The notes below the pieces were generated by a model. The model was given only the letters and a program-made list of their open reading frames with translations, was not told the DNA's origin and did not search any database. A stretch of DNA of 9,430 nucleotides from an uncultured Eubacteriales bacterium (GTDB lineage: Bacteria; Bacillota; Clostridia; Peptostreptococcales; Anaerovoracaceae). Positions 1-7,393 of this stretch are shown in pieces (the first letter of the stretch is position 1; each line of letters opens with the position of its first letter). The stretch is taken from assembly GCA_902772685.1 (NCBI GenBank), contig CACYBO010000178.1:1-9430 (forward strand). The letters run 5' to 3'. Made by a program: the position numbers and the translations under genes.

Positions 1-1476
1 CGAATCCGGATTCAGATACATTTCGCCCTTGTCATCTTCCAGCATGAGATAATCGTAGTTTCTGATTCTGATCTTCACCGCAGTCTTCGCGTCGACCCAG
101 TGAATGGTGCCTTTGACCTTGCGGTTTGCACCTTCTGTTCCGCTCTTCGTGTCAGGATCGTATGTGCAGTGCAGTTCCTTTATTGAGCCGTCCTCATTCT
201 TGATGACGTCCGTGCACGTGAGGAAATACGCTCCCTTGAAACGGACTTCGTTGCCCGGGAAAAGTCTGAAGTATTTTTTCACCGGGACCTCCATGAAGTC
301 GTCACCGTCGATCCACAGTTCACTGCTGAACGGAATCTCACGGTCGCCTATCTCAGGAACCTCCCGGTTGTTTTCTACAGGAAGCATCTCACTCTGATCC
401 TCAGGGTAGTTGGTAATCACGACTTTGATCGGATTTTCGACTACATTTCTATTCTCAACTTTTGTCTTCAGATCGTCACGGACGCAGCTTTCGAGAAGCG
501 CAACGTCAACCGTTGAGTTTGCCTTTGCAACACCGATTCTCTCGCAGAAGTCACGGACTGCCTCCGGCGTATAGCCTCTGCGCCTGATACCTGCGATGGT
601 TGGCATGCGGGGATCGTCCCATCCATCGACCTTACCGTCGTCCACGAGAGCTTTCAGATATCTCTTGGACATAATCGTATTGGTGATATTCAGCCGTGCG
701 AATTCGATCTGCTGCGGCGGTGTCGGCCACTTCCCGACAGCCTGAAGCACCCAGTCGTACAGAGGTCTGTGGTCCTCAAACTCCAGCGTGCAGATAGAAT
801 GGGTGATTCCTTCAATTGCGTCCTCAATCGGATGTGCGAAATCGTACATCGGATAGATGCACCATTTGTCGCCTGTGTTGTGATGGGATGCGTGCGCGAT
901 TCTGTAGATGACAGGATCTCTCATGTTGATGTTAGGAGACGCCATATCGATCTTCGCACGGAGCACCTTCTCGCCGTCCTTGTACTTGCCGTCACGCATC
1001 TCCTCAAACAGTTTCATATTCTCTTCTATGCTTCTGTTTCTGTATGGAGATTCCTTGCCCGGCTCTGTCAGCGTGCCTCTGGTGGCTCTGATCTCCTCTG
1101 CGCTGTAGTCGCAGACAAAGGCCAATCCTTTTTTGATGAGCGTGACCGCGCAGTCATACATCTCATCGAAGTAGTCCGATGCCCAGAGTCTGTTCTTCCA
1201 TTCGAATCCAAGCCATCTTACATCCTCTTCAATGGAGTCCACATACTCCATGTCCTCCTTGACCGGATTTGTATCATCGTATCTGAGGTTGCATCCTCCG
1301 TGATACTTCTGCGCAGTCATGAAGTTCAGGCATATTGACTTGGCGTGTCCGATGTGCAGATAGCCGTTCGGTTCCGGAGGGAACCTGGTCAGCACCTTGT
1401 CACCGTACTTGCCGTTTTCCAGATCCTTGTCGATAATGTCGTGGATAAAATTTGTCATCTCAATAACTTCTGCCAT
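1..1476 (-). CDS. glnS: Glutaminyl-tRNA synthetase, 3' end cut off by window edge
   Basis: Cytoplasmic class I aminoacyl-tRNA synthetase that charges tRNA-Gln with glutamine using ATP. Translating the minus strand from ATG at 1476 gives 492 uninterrupted residues to the window edge. Bacterial GlnRS is usually about 550-560 residues, so roughly the last 60, part of the C-terminal anticodon-binding beta-barrel, lie outside. Residues 33-50 (PPEPNGYLHIGHAKSICL) carry the HIGH signature at 41-44 in the form typical of GlnRS, and IMSKR at about 268-272 is the KMSKS-loop equivalent. RYDDTNP (about 65-71) and the LEFEDHRPLYDW segment (about 231-242) are also GlnRS/GluRS-class hallmarks, and the PPEPNGYLHIGH form points to GlnRS rather than GluRS. 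AAGGAG lies about 7 nt before the start. The gene begins 23 nt after the aminotransferase stop with no terminator between, so it is probably the distal gene of the iorA operon. The frame is intact throughout. Confidence 0.95.
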   Translation of the reverse strand, partial: MAEVIEMTNFIHDIIDKDLENGKYGDKVLTRFPPEPNGYLHIGHAKSICLNFMTAQKYHGGCNLRYDDTNPVKEDMEYVDSIEEDVRWLGFEWKNRLWASDYFDEMYDCAVTLIKKGLAFVCDYSAEEIRATRGTLTEPGKESPYRNRSIEENMKLFEEMRDGKYKDGEKVLRAKIDMASPNINMRDPVIYRIAHASHHNTGDKWCIYPMYDFAHPIEDAIEGITHSICTLEFEDHRPLYDWVLQAVGKWPTPPQQIEFARLNITNTIMSKRYLKALVDDGKVDGWDDPRMPTIAGIRRRGYTPEAVRDFCERIGVAKANSTVDVALLESCVRDDLKTKVENRNVVENPIKVVITNYPEDQSEMLPVENNREVPEIGDREIPFSSELWIDGDDFMEVPVKKYFRLFPGNEVRFKGAYFLTCTDVIKNEDGSIKELHCTYDPDTKSGTEGANRKVKGTIHWVDAKTAVKIRIRNYDYLMLEDDKGEMYLNPDS

Positions 1477-1499
1477 TTCGGTTCTCCTTGCTCGAGTAA

Positions 1500-2696
1500 T
1501 TATTCGCTCTCTTTTATTTCTTTCATAAGCTCTGCAAACGCAGGCATTGAATTAACGATCGTTTCATAGCTCACACAGTATGCGATCCGCACAAATCCCG
1601 GACAGGCGAAGGATTTCCCCGGCACCACCAGAATGTTGTGTTCCTTTGCTTTTGCGCAGAATTCCACATCATCGTCTATTGGCGATCTGACGAACAGATA
1701 AAACGCCCCCTCCGGGTAGACGCATTGATACCCTGCGTCCGTCAGCCCCTCAAACAGCGCTTTTCTGTTGCGGTCGTATGTGTCGATATCCACCTTGCTG
1801 TCTATGCATTTTGCCGCAACTCTCTGTATGAGTGTCGGCGCGTTCACGTAACCAAGCACCCGGTTGGCTATGTTCGCCGCCTGAATCGCATTGTCGAAAT
1901 CCGCCATCTCACTCGGGAACACCAGGTATCCGATTCTCTCTCCCGGAAGCGACAGGCTTTTGCTCCATGAGTATCCTACAACTGTATTGTCATAGTACTT
2001 CGTCACATAAGGAACATTGACGCCGTCATAGGCCAGTTCTCTGTATGGTTCATCAGAAATGATGTAGATCTCCGTTCCCAGTTCTTCCTGCTTCGCCTTC
2101 AGAATCTGCGCCAGTCTTCGAATCGTCTCATCGCTGTATACGACGCCCGTCGGGTTGTTCGGTGAGTTGATGATGATAGCACGCGTATTTGGTGTAATCA
2201 TCTCTTTCATCGCTTCCAGATTCGGCTGGAACGTCATTGTGTCCGCCGGAACAGCGCGTAGGTTCACTCCGTGGTTCTTGGCGTAGTTTCCATACTCCAC
2301 GAAGTAAGGCGCAAAAGCAAGAATTTCCTCCCCCGGGTCGACCAAAGCTTTAATTGCTACGTTCAGCCCGCTGGCAGCCCCCACGGTCATGATGATGTTC
2401 TCCGCCGTGAACGCCGTACCGTGAAGTCCGTTCAGATGTTCAGCCACCGTCTGCCGCACATCCTCATAGCCGGAGTTGCTTTTGTTATAGCCATGGACAA
2501 GCAGCGTGTCCTCTTCTTCGAGTATCTCTCTTATTGCGTTGTTCACTTCTTCTGGTGCGGGAACGCTCGGATTTCCCAGACTGAAATCATAAACATTTTC
2601 TTTTCCGAATTGGGCGGCCATACGCGCGCCCTCCTCGAACATCGCTCTTATCGCTGAGTTGCCTTCCACATAAGGCATCATGGATTTTGCGGTCAT
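1500..2696 (-). CDS. PLP-dependent class I/II aminotransferase, probably acting on aromatic amino acids
   Basis: Fold-type I pyridoxal-phosphate transaminase, 398 residues from the chosen start, the usual length for the aspartate/aromatic aminotransferase superfamily. Visible landmarks are VGAASG (105-110, cofactor phosphate region), NNPTG (180-184), SDEPY with Asp215 (pyridine-nitrogen contact), the Schiff-base lysine K246 in SWSKSLSLPGERIGY, and Arg370 in GFVRIAYC (substrate carboxylate). The open frame extends 11 codons upstream to 2729, but ATG 2696 is preferred: GAAAGG lies about 7 nt before it and the upstream extension is a basic, unconserved-looking tail. It begins 41 nt after the arylacetate-CoA ligase stop. 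Sequence alone does not fix the substrate, and close relatives are often labelled aspartate aminotransferase. Its place beside iorAB suggests phenylalanine, tyrosine or tryptophan interconverting with the aryl-pyruvate that IorAB uses; that substrate call is inference. Confidence 0.9.
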   Translation of the reverse strand: MTAKSMMPYVEGNSAIRAMFEEGARMAAQFGKENVYDFSLGNPSVPAPEEVNNAIREILEEEDTLLVHGYNKSNSGYEDVRQTVAEHLNGLHGTAFTAENIIMTVGAASGLNVAIKALVDPGEEILAFAPYFVEYGNYAKNHGVNLRAVPADTMTFQPNLEAMKEMITPNTRAIIINSPNNPTGVVYSDETIRRLAQILKAKQEELGTEIYIISDEPYRELAYDGVNVPYVTKYYDNTVVGYSWSKSLSLPGERIGYLVFPSEMADFDNAIQAANIANRVLGYVNAPTLIQRVAAKCIDSKVDIDTYDRNRKALFEGLTDAGYQCVYPEGAFYLFVRSPIDDDVEFCAKAKEHNILVVPGKSFACPGFVRIAYCVSYETIVNSMPAFAELMKEIKESE

Positions 2697-2737
2697 GCGT
2701 TTTCCTTTCTTCTTTCTGTGCCGCAGCACATGAACGA

Positions 2738-3982
2738 TTAATATCTATAGTCAAAGACTCTCGTCGTCTTCTTTTCACTTCTCGGCAGGTCGCCGATATC
2801 CACTGCTTTCGGCGTGACGCCGACATTGATGACGCTCTTGATCTTGTCCTTGATCGCCTTCTCGAGTTTGCGGCGCTCACCCTTCTTGGTAAAGATGGTC
2901 TCAACGAAGAGATTGATCACATCCTTGCCGTCTTCGTGATCGATGAATATCTGGTACTCACTGGAGGCCCCTTCGATATCCTTGAGGCAGTCCTCGATCT
3001 GTCCCGGGAAGATGTTGACGCCCTTGACCTTGACCATGTCGTCGGTCCGTCCCAGAATGACGTCGATCCGCGGCAGTTTGCGGCCGCATGGGCATGGTAC
3101 GTCGTCCGGGATAATCCTCGTCAGGTCGTGGGTCCTGTAGCGGATGAGCGGCGCTCCTTCTTTCTTCAGCGTCGTGATGACCAGTTCACCCAGCTCGCCG
3201 TCCGGCAGGACCTTGCCTGTCTTCGGATCGATGACCTCGAAGTAGAGGTAATCGTCGAAGTAGTGCATTCCGGTCTCATACTCACAGTTGATGGCGATGC
3301 CCGGTCCGTAGACCTCTGTTAATCCGTAGATATCATAGAGCTCAACGCCCAGCTCGTTGGCGATACGGGCACGCATCTTCGGGCCCCAGCGCTCTGAGCC
3401 TATAACGCCTTTCTTCAGTTTGATCGTATCCTTTACGCCGCGTTTTTCGATTTCCTCCGCCAAGAGCAGCGCATAAGAGGAAGTCGCGCAGAGAACAGTT
3501 GATTCCATATCCTGCATGAACTTGATCTGCTTATCCGTGTTTCCCGGTCCCATCGGGATCGTCATGGCGCCAAGCTTCTCCGCGCCTAGCTGGAATCCGA
3601 TACCCGCGGTCCACAGTCCGTATCCGGGCGTGATGTGTATTCTGTCTTTGTTCGTGATGCCGGCAATCTCATAGCAGCGTTTAAACAGCTCCGCCCAGTC
3701 CTCAACGTCCTTCTGCGTATAAGGAATGATGCAAGGCAGTCCCGTCGTACCGCTGGAGGAATGAATCCTGACGATTTCCTCATCCGGAACCGCCGCAAGA
3801 CCCAGTGGATACGCATCTCTCAGGTCGTCCTTTTCTGAGAACGGCAGTTTTTCAAAATCCTCTTTGGTCTTGATGTCCTCCGGATCGATTCCCTTCAGCC
3901 GCTTGGCGTAAAAACCGCCTGCCGCCTGAACTCTCGTAATCTGTCTTCTGATGTCCTTCAACGTTGCTTTCTTCATCTTCAT
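2738..3982 (-). CDS. paaK: Phenylacetate-CoA ligase family protein (AMP-forming arylacetate-CoA ligase)
   Basis: Adenylate-forming enzyme of the PaaK family: arylacetate + ATP + CoA <-> arylacetyl-CoA + AMP + PPi, expected in the cytoplasm. It has 414 residues, close to the usual 420-440. Motifs in order: phosphate-binding loop SSSGTTGLP (75-83), YGLTEVYGPG near the middle, RYRTHDLT, the family CPCGRKLPRI segment followed by GRTDDMVKVKGVNIFPGQIE (hinge and start of the C-terminal domain), and lysines 404-405 in PRSEKKTTR near the C-terminus. The start at 3982 has GGAGAGG about 9 nt upstream, lying inside the end of iorB. Only 6 nt separate it from the iorB stop, which suggests translational coupling. 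Next to iorAB it probably handles phenylacetate, 4-hydroxyphenylacetate or indoleacetate. It could consume ATP to activate the acid, or run backwards on arylacetyl-CoA. The family is clear; substrate and direction are inferred. Confidence 0.92.
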   Translation of the reverse strand: MKMKKATLKDIRRQITRVQAAGGFYAKRLKGIDPEDIKTKEDFEKLPFSEKDDLRDAYPLGLAAVPDEEIVRIHSSSGTTGLPCIIPYTQKDVEDWAELFKRCYEIAGITNKDRIHITPGYGLWTAGIGFQLGAEKLGAMTIPMGPGNTDKQIKFMQDMESTVLCATSSYALLLAEEIEKRGVKDTIKLKKGVIGSERWGPKMRARIANELGVELYDIYGLTEVYGPGIAINCEYETGMHYFDDYLYFEVIDPKTGKVLPDGELGELVITTLKKEGAPLIRYRTHDLTRIIPDDVPCPCGRKLPRIDVILGRTDDMVKVKGVNIFPGQIEDCLKDIEGASSEYQIFIDHEDGKDVINLFVETIFTKKGERRKLEKAIKDKIKSVINVGVTPKAVDIGDLPRSEKKTTRVFDYRY

Positions 3983-3988
3983 AATCGT

Positions 3989-4591
3989 CTACCTCTCCGC
4001 CGCGCACTGCGCGCCCATATGCAAAGCCTTCCTGTTCATTTCGAGCAGTCCCGGTTTCATTCTTGTCTTCAGCGCCGCCTCCATGTCTTCCATGCAAAGG
4101 CCCATCGCGCCGCTTGCCGCCAGCGCACCTGTCATTGCCACATTGAGCACCTTTGGTGATCCGCAGGCTTCGATGATCTCGTCAGGATCGATGATCAGGC
4201 ATCTGCTGCCTTTGCCCTGCAGCCACTGTAGGCATGTGTCCCCTTCATAAGCGCTCTGCCCGAGGGATGCCGTCACTGGCTTCACCTGTTTGCTGCTCAG
4301 AATCAGTACGCCGTCCTCTTTCAGGTATTTGATGTTGGCAGCAGCCTCACCCGGTTCGAACCCGATGATCACATCCGCCGTGCCCAGCGGAATCATCGAG
4401 GACGCAATCTCCTCGCCGATTCTCACGTGGCTGACGACGCTTCCTCCACGCTGCGCCATGCCGATCGTCTCAGCTGTCTTGGCGCGGAGGCCTTTCGCCA
4501 TGGCTGCCGCCGCTATAATTCTCGATGCCAGAACCGTCCCCTGTCCTCCGACTCCGCAGAGGAGACAGCTCTTAACCTCACCTTTTGCCAT
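3989..4591 (-). CDS. iorB: Indolepyruvate ferredoxin oxidoreductase, beta subunit
   Basis: Small subunit of the oxygen-sensitive 2-oxoacid:ferredoxin oxidoreductase acting on aryl-pyruvates. It corresponds to the gamma-type domain of pyruvate:ferredoxin oxidoreductase. It has 200 residues, normal for IorB. GVGGQG at 13-18 is the glycine-rich family signature near the N-terminus, followed by ETIGMAQRGGSV at 41-52, the strongly conserved block of this domain. No cysteine cluster is present, as expected, because the iron-sulfur centres sit on IorA. The ATG at 4591 lies 12 nt after the iorA stop, and the iorB end carries the ribosome binding site of the ligase gene. Tight packing with iorA supports a co-translated heteromeric enzyme. 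A related 2-oxoacid oxidoreductase gamma subunit is the alternative from this protein alone, but the IorA partner decides it. Confidence 0.94.
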   Translation of the reverse strand: MAKGEVKSCLLCGVGGQGTVLASRIIAAAAMAKGLRAKTAETIGMAQRGGSVVSHVRIGEEIASSMIPLGTADVIIGFEPGEAAANIKYLKEDGVLILSSKQVKPVTASLGQSAYEGDTCLQWLQGKGSRCLIIDPDEIIEACGSPKVLNVAMTGALAASGAMGLCMEDMEAALKTRMKPGLLEMNRKALHMGAQCAAER

Positions 4592-4603
4592 TTGTTCTAT
4601 CCT

Positions 4604-6448
4604 CTAATCAATCGCCTCTGCCGGACAGATCTGCGCGCAAAGCCCGCAGCCTGTGCAGAGCGCTCTGTCTATGAGTGCCTTTGGTTTTTCCGATGCAGCC
4701 GGACTCTTGTCTGTAATGAGTGCCGGACATCCGATTTCGTTGATGCACCGCATGCAGCCGATGCATTTATCCGGCGCTACGGATTTAGGCTCGTCCGGTT
4801 TTACGAGTGCGATACACGGCGACTTGAAGATGATAGCGCGCACGCCGCGCTCGTTCATCGCCTCGCTGACTGCCTTCCTGGATTCCTCCAGATTCTGCGG
4901 GTTCACGGTCCTGATGGATTTGACCCCGATGCCCTCGAGTACTTTGCCGATGTCCACCGGGTCGACTTTTTCTCCCATCATCGTTACGCCCATCCCCGGA
5001 TGAGGCTGGTGTCCCGTCATCGCTGTCGTGGAATTGTCCAGCACGCACAGGATCATGTCTGACTGGTTGTAGACTGCGTTTACAGTCCCCGTGATACCGC
5101 TGGCAAAGAATGTGGAATCGCCCACGAACGCGAAACAGATGGTGCCGTCCTCCGCATCGCGCTCCGGAATGCCGGAGCCGTTGATTGCGTGATCCAATCC
5201 CTGTGCCATGGTGATTCCCGCCCCCATGCAGAGGCATGTATCCACCATATCCAGCGGCGCGGCATTGCCAAGTGTATAGCATCCGATGTCCCCGCTGTAG
5301 ATCGCCGGCCGTTTGCCGACTGCTGACTTGACCGCGTAAAATGCGCCTCTGTGCGGACACCCCGCGCAGAGCACCGGTGGTCTTACCGGTAGTTCCGGAG
5401 CGTCCTCCGGCTCGCTGTATGCTATCGACGTTTCAACGCCTGTTGCTTCCTCTATGATTTTGCCGACGGCAGTTGCGCTGAGTTCTCCTCCCGGAGGAAC
5501 TGTCCCGGTCCGTTTCCCTTCTATGAAATTATCGATTTCCAGACTCAGGTTTCCGTATTCATAAATGAGAGCATCCTCAATGTACGGATCCAGTTCCTCG
5601 AAGCAGATCACTTTATCTGCAGCGAGCAAAAACTGACGCGCCAGTTCCGTTGGGAACGGATACGGCGTCGTCACCTTGAGCACTGTAAACTCTTCTTCGT
5701 GTCCCCGTATCGCTTCTTTGACGTAGGTATATGCTACTCCGCCGCAAGCTATCCCAACCGGGCCGCTTCCCTCGATTGTGTTGCCCTTGTATTCCGAAAA
5801 CTCTGCTGCAATCTGCGGCTCGCGGTCGGCGATTCTGAGTTTTGCCTGATAAGCGAGCTTCGGAAAGATGACCCATCTGGCCGTGTCCTTTATGAAACCT
5901 TCTGCCGGTTCCGGATTCTTTATCTCAGGTACATCGACATCTGCGCATGCGTGGCAGACCCTCGTCGTGGATCTGAGTATGACCGGCGTCTCATGCTCCT
6001 CCGAAAACGCAAATGCATCCTGCACGGCCTGGAATGCCTGTTCCGGGCTGTCGCAGTCGAAGCATGGGATGTGAGCATAACGGGCGAAGCTCCTCGTGTC
6101 CTGTTCGGTCTGGGATGATATCGGGCCCGGATCGTCGCAGACATAAATGACCATACCGCCCTTCACGCCGATATAGTTGACGCACATAACAGGGTCTGAA
6201 GCGACGTTCAGCCCCATCTGTTTCATAGTGACCAGACTGCGTGCCCCTGCGTACGCAGCGCCCGCTGCAACTTCTGCTCCTGCCTTTTCGTTTACGGACC
6301 ATTCCACATAAACATGGCCGGGGTTTCTCTTCGCAATTGTTTCAAGTACTTCTGAAGACGGCGTGCCAGGATAACCCGCCACGACCTGCACTCCTGCCGC
6401 CAGCGCACCCATAGCCACCGCTTCATTTCCCATTAACAGTTCTCTCAT
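4604..6448 (-). CDS. iorA: Indolepyruvate ferredoxin oxidoreductase, alpha subunit
   Basis: Large catalytic subunit carrying thiamine diphosphate and two [4Fe-4S] clusters: aryl-pyruvate + CoA + oxidised ferredoxin <-> arylacetyl-CoA + CO2 + reduced ferredoxin. It has 614 residues, within the usual range. The N-terminal pyrimidine-binding domain starts with LLMGNEAVAMGAL and AGYPGTPSSEV and contains VEWSVNEKAGAEVA. The ThDP-pyrophosphate domain shows GDIGCYTLG, then the VGDSTFFASG start and the LDNSTTAMTGHQPHPGMG end of the metal/ThDP motif. The C-terminal ferredoxin domain has Cys 562, 565, 568, 574 (CX2CX2CX5CP) and Cys 598, 601, 604, 608 (CX2CX2CX3CP), enough for two clusters. The open frame extends 20 codons further, to 6508, but that extension would run through the promoter. 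ATG 6448 has AAGGGAAGG just upstream and gives the family-typical N-terminus MRELLMGNEAV. It is the first gene of its operon. Confidence 0.95.
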   Translation of the reverse strand: MRELLMGNEAVAMGALAAGVQVVAGYPGTPSSEVLETIAKRNPGHVYVEWSVNEKAGAEVAAGAAYAGARSLVTMKQMGLNVASDPVMCVNYIGVKGGMVIYVCDDPGPISSQTEQDTRSFARYAHIPCFDCDSPEQAFQAVQDAFAFSEEHETPVILRSTTRVCHACADVDVPEIKNPEPAEGFIKDTARWVIFPKLAYQAKLRIADREPQIAAEFSEYKGNTIEGSGPVGIACGGVAYTYVKEAIRGHEEEFTVLKVTTPYPFPTELARQFLLAADKVICFEELDPYIEDALIYEYGNLSLEIDNFIEGKRTGTVPPGGELSATAVGKIIEEATGVETSIAYSEPEDAPELPVRPPVLCAGCPHRGAFYAVKSAVGKRPAIYSGDIGCYTLGNAAPLDMVDTCLCMGAGITMAQGLDHAINGSGIPERDAEDGTICFAFVGDSTFFASGITGTVNAVYNQSDMILCVLDNSTTAMTGHQPHPGMGVTMMGEKVDPVDIGKVLEGIGVKSIRTVNPQNLEESRKAVSEAMNERGVRAIIFKSPCIALVKPDEPKSVAPDKCIGCMRCINEIGCPALITDKSPAASEKPKALIDRALCTGCGLCAQICPAEAID

Positions 6449-6485
6449 GTCCTTCCCTTCTGCTGCACATACCAATACAAAATAT

Positions 6486-6494
6486 AGTATAACA
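6486..6494 (-). promoter_or_regulatory. Candidate extended -10 promoter for the iorA operon
   Basis: The minus strand reads TGTTATACT, a match to the extended -10 form TGnTATAAT (five of six in the hexamer). No convincing -35 hexamer sits 16-18 bp upstream, where the terminator hairpin lies, which is tolerable for extended -10 promoters. The expected start is near 6479, giving a leader of about 30 nt to the iorA ATG. The next hexamer, TATATT (6486-6481), is a weaker alternative. This is motif reading only. Confidence 0.5.
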
Positions 6495-6518
6495 CAAAAC
6501 CGCCTCATTGAGGCGGTT
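6489..6518 (-). terminator. Rho-independent terminator after the yitT-like gene
   Basis: A perfect 10-bp inverted repeat (6498-6507 with 6509-6518, arms AACCGCCTCA and TGAGGCGGTT) is separated by one base, so the real hairpin would have about 8 bp and a small loop. On the minus strand it is followed by TTGTGTT after the final TT of the stem, an interrupted but T-rich tail. On the plus strand the following bases are not T-rich, so the minus orientation is preferred. It lies about 70 nt after the YitT-like stop and directly before the iorA promoter. Confidence 0.7.
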
Positions 6519-6589
6519 CGTTGCGTGTAATTTCAACATTTCCGGAGACCGTTCCGGGGATGCCCGGCGAGCGGACGGCCGTCGGGTAA

Positions 6590-7354
6590 TCAAGGCTCTG
6601 GCGGCGCAGCGGGATTCTGCTTTTGCCTGAAGCCGAGCATCGTGTTCAGCGTCTTCGCCTGGATCCCTGCGAAGAGGATTCCCATAATCACGCACCGCAG
6701 GCCATAGGTGTAGAGGCCCAGCAAAAGTACGATGATGTTGATGGCGTACATAGCGTAGGCGACCGGGATTTTCTCGTTCCGCTTGTGCAGGATGAGCGCG
6801 ATGGTATCCATGCCCACCGCAGTGGAGTCATTGCTCAGGCAGAAATAGTATCCCGCTCCTACGACGATAGCAGCCGCAATCAGTTCCAGGGCGAGCCCGA
6901 CAGTAATCACCGGCGTGCTGTCCGGCATGGTCATGCTTCCAATCGGCCCAAACTGCCCGAACCGGACCATCGCGTCAATGACTTCTGCCGGAACGATCAG
7001 GGTGAAGAAGTTGAACGCCGCCACCCCGACTGCGCAGCTGTATATGCTGGCAACGAAAATGTCCCTTCCCAAAAAGATGCAGCAGAGCGCTGCCAGGATC
7101 GCCGTCACGATCGTCACCCACGCATTGACCGGCAGCACATCCGTTACCGGAAGTCTGGAAAGAATCATGCTGAAACTGGTCACGCCACCGTTGATGATTC
7201 CGTGGGGTACCGTCACCAGCACATAGGCGAAATTGAGTATGGCAAGACCAAATGCAATCAGCAGATAGCGCTTTACCTGCTGCGCCGCCGTGCGGAATGT
7301 GACCTCGCTACTATCTATGGTATCTATTACGTTGTCGTTTCCTCTGTTGTCCAT
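6590..7354 (-). CDS. YitT-family integral membrane protein
   Basis: Multi-pass inner-membrane protein of 254 residues. Hydrophobic segments are visible at about 30-50, 77-96, 100-121, 148-172 and 197-220, with a further apolar stretch near 221-232. The family-typical block VPHGIINGGVTS (49-60) follows the first segment, and STAVGMDTIALIL (177-189) matches the second conserved YitT block. The C-terminal DUF2179 domain of longer YitT proteins is absent, and the tail is short and proline-rich (NPAAPPEP). The family has no well-defined transport activity, so no substrate is assigned. The start at 7354 is the only ATG before residue 60. Its ribosome binding site is poor: AGAAGG abuts the ATG, with GGACAG a little further up. 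It begins 39 nt after the radical SAM stop and seems to be the last gene of the dinJ transcription unit. Confidence 0.82.
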   Translation of the reverse strand: MDNRGNDNVIDTIDSSEVTFRTAAQQVKRYLLIAFGLAILNFAYVLVTVPHGIINGGVTSFSMILSRLPVTDVLPVNAWVTIVTAILAALCCIFLGRDIFVASIYSCAVGVAAFNFFTLIVPAEVIDAMVRFGQFGPIGSMTMPDSTPVITVGLALELIAAAIVVGAGYYFCLSNDSTAVGMDTIALILHKRNEKIPVAYAMYAINIIVLLLGLYTYGLRCVIMGILFAGIQAKTLNTMLGFRQKQNPAAPPEP

Positions 7355-7393
7355 CCTTCTGTCCGCTGTTCTGTCTGCCGTTTTGCCTGATGT

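Noticed and set aside
2697..2737. A short GTGC/GCAC inverted repeat between the ligase and aminotransferase genes, considered as a terminator
   Set aside because: The stem is only 4 bp with no proper T-run, so it is too weak to break the operon.
2687..3322. A 211-codon plus-strand open frame opposite the arylacetate-CoA ligase gene
   Set aside because: It lies antisense to a gene with clear family motifs, shows no recognisable domain, and is explained by the codon bias of the opposite strand.
4427..5062. A 211-codon plus-strand open frame spanning the iorB/iorA junction
   Set aside because: It crosses two real minus-strand genes and gives a Cys/Arg/His-rich product with no coherent domain.
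6449..6508. A 20-residue N-terminal extension of IorA, possibly a signal peptide (hydrophobic CVILYFVLVCAA)
   Set aside because: It would be translated from the promoter and terminator region. ATG 6448 has the ribosome binding site and gives the family-typical N-terminus, and IorA is a cytoplasmic iron-sulfur enzyme.
6623..7390. A 255-codon plus-strand open frame opposite the YitT-like gene
   Set aside because: The product is rich in His, Arg and Asp with no family features. The minus-strand frame has proper membrane segments and YitT motifs.
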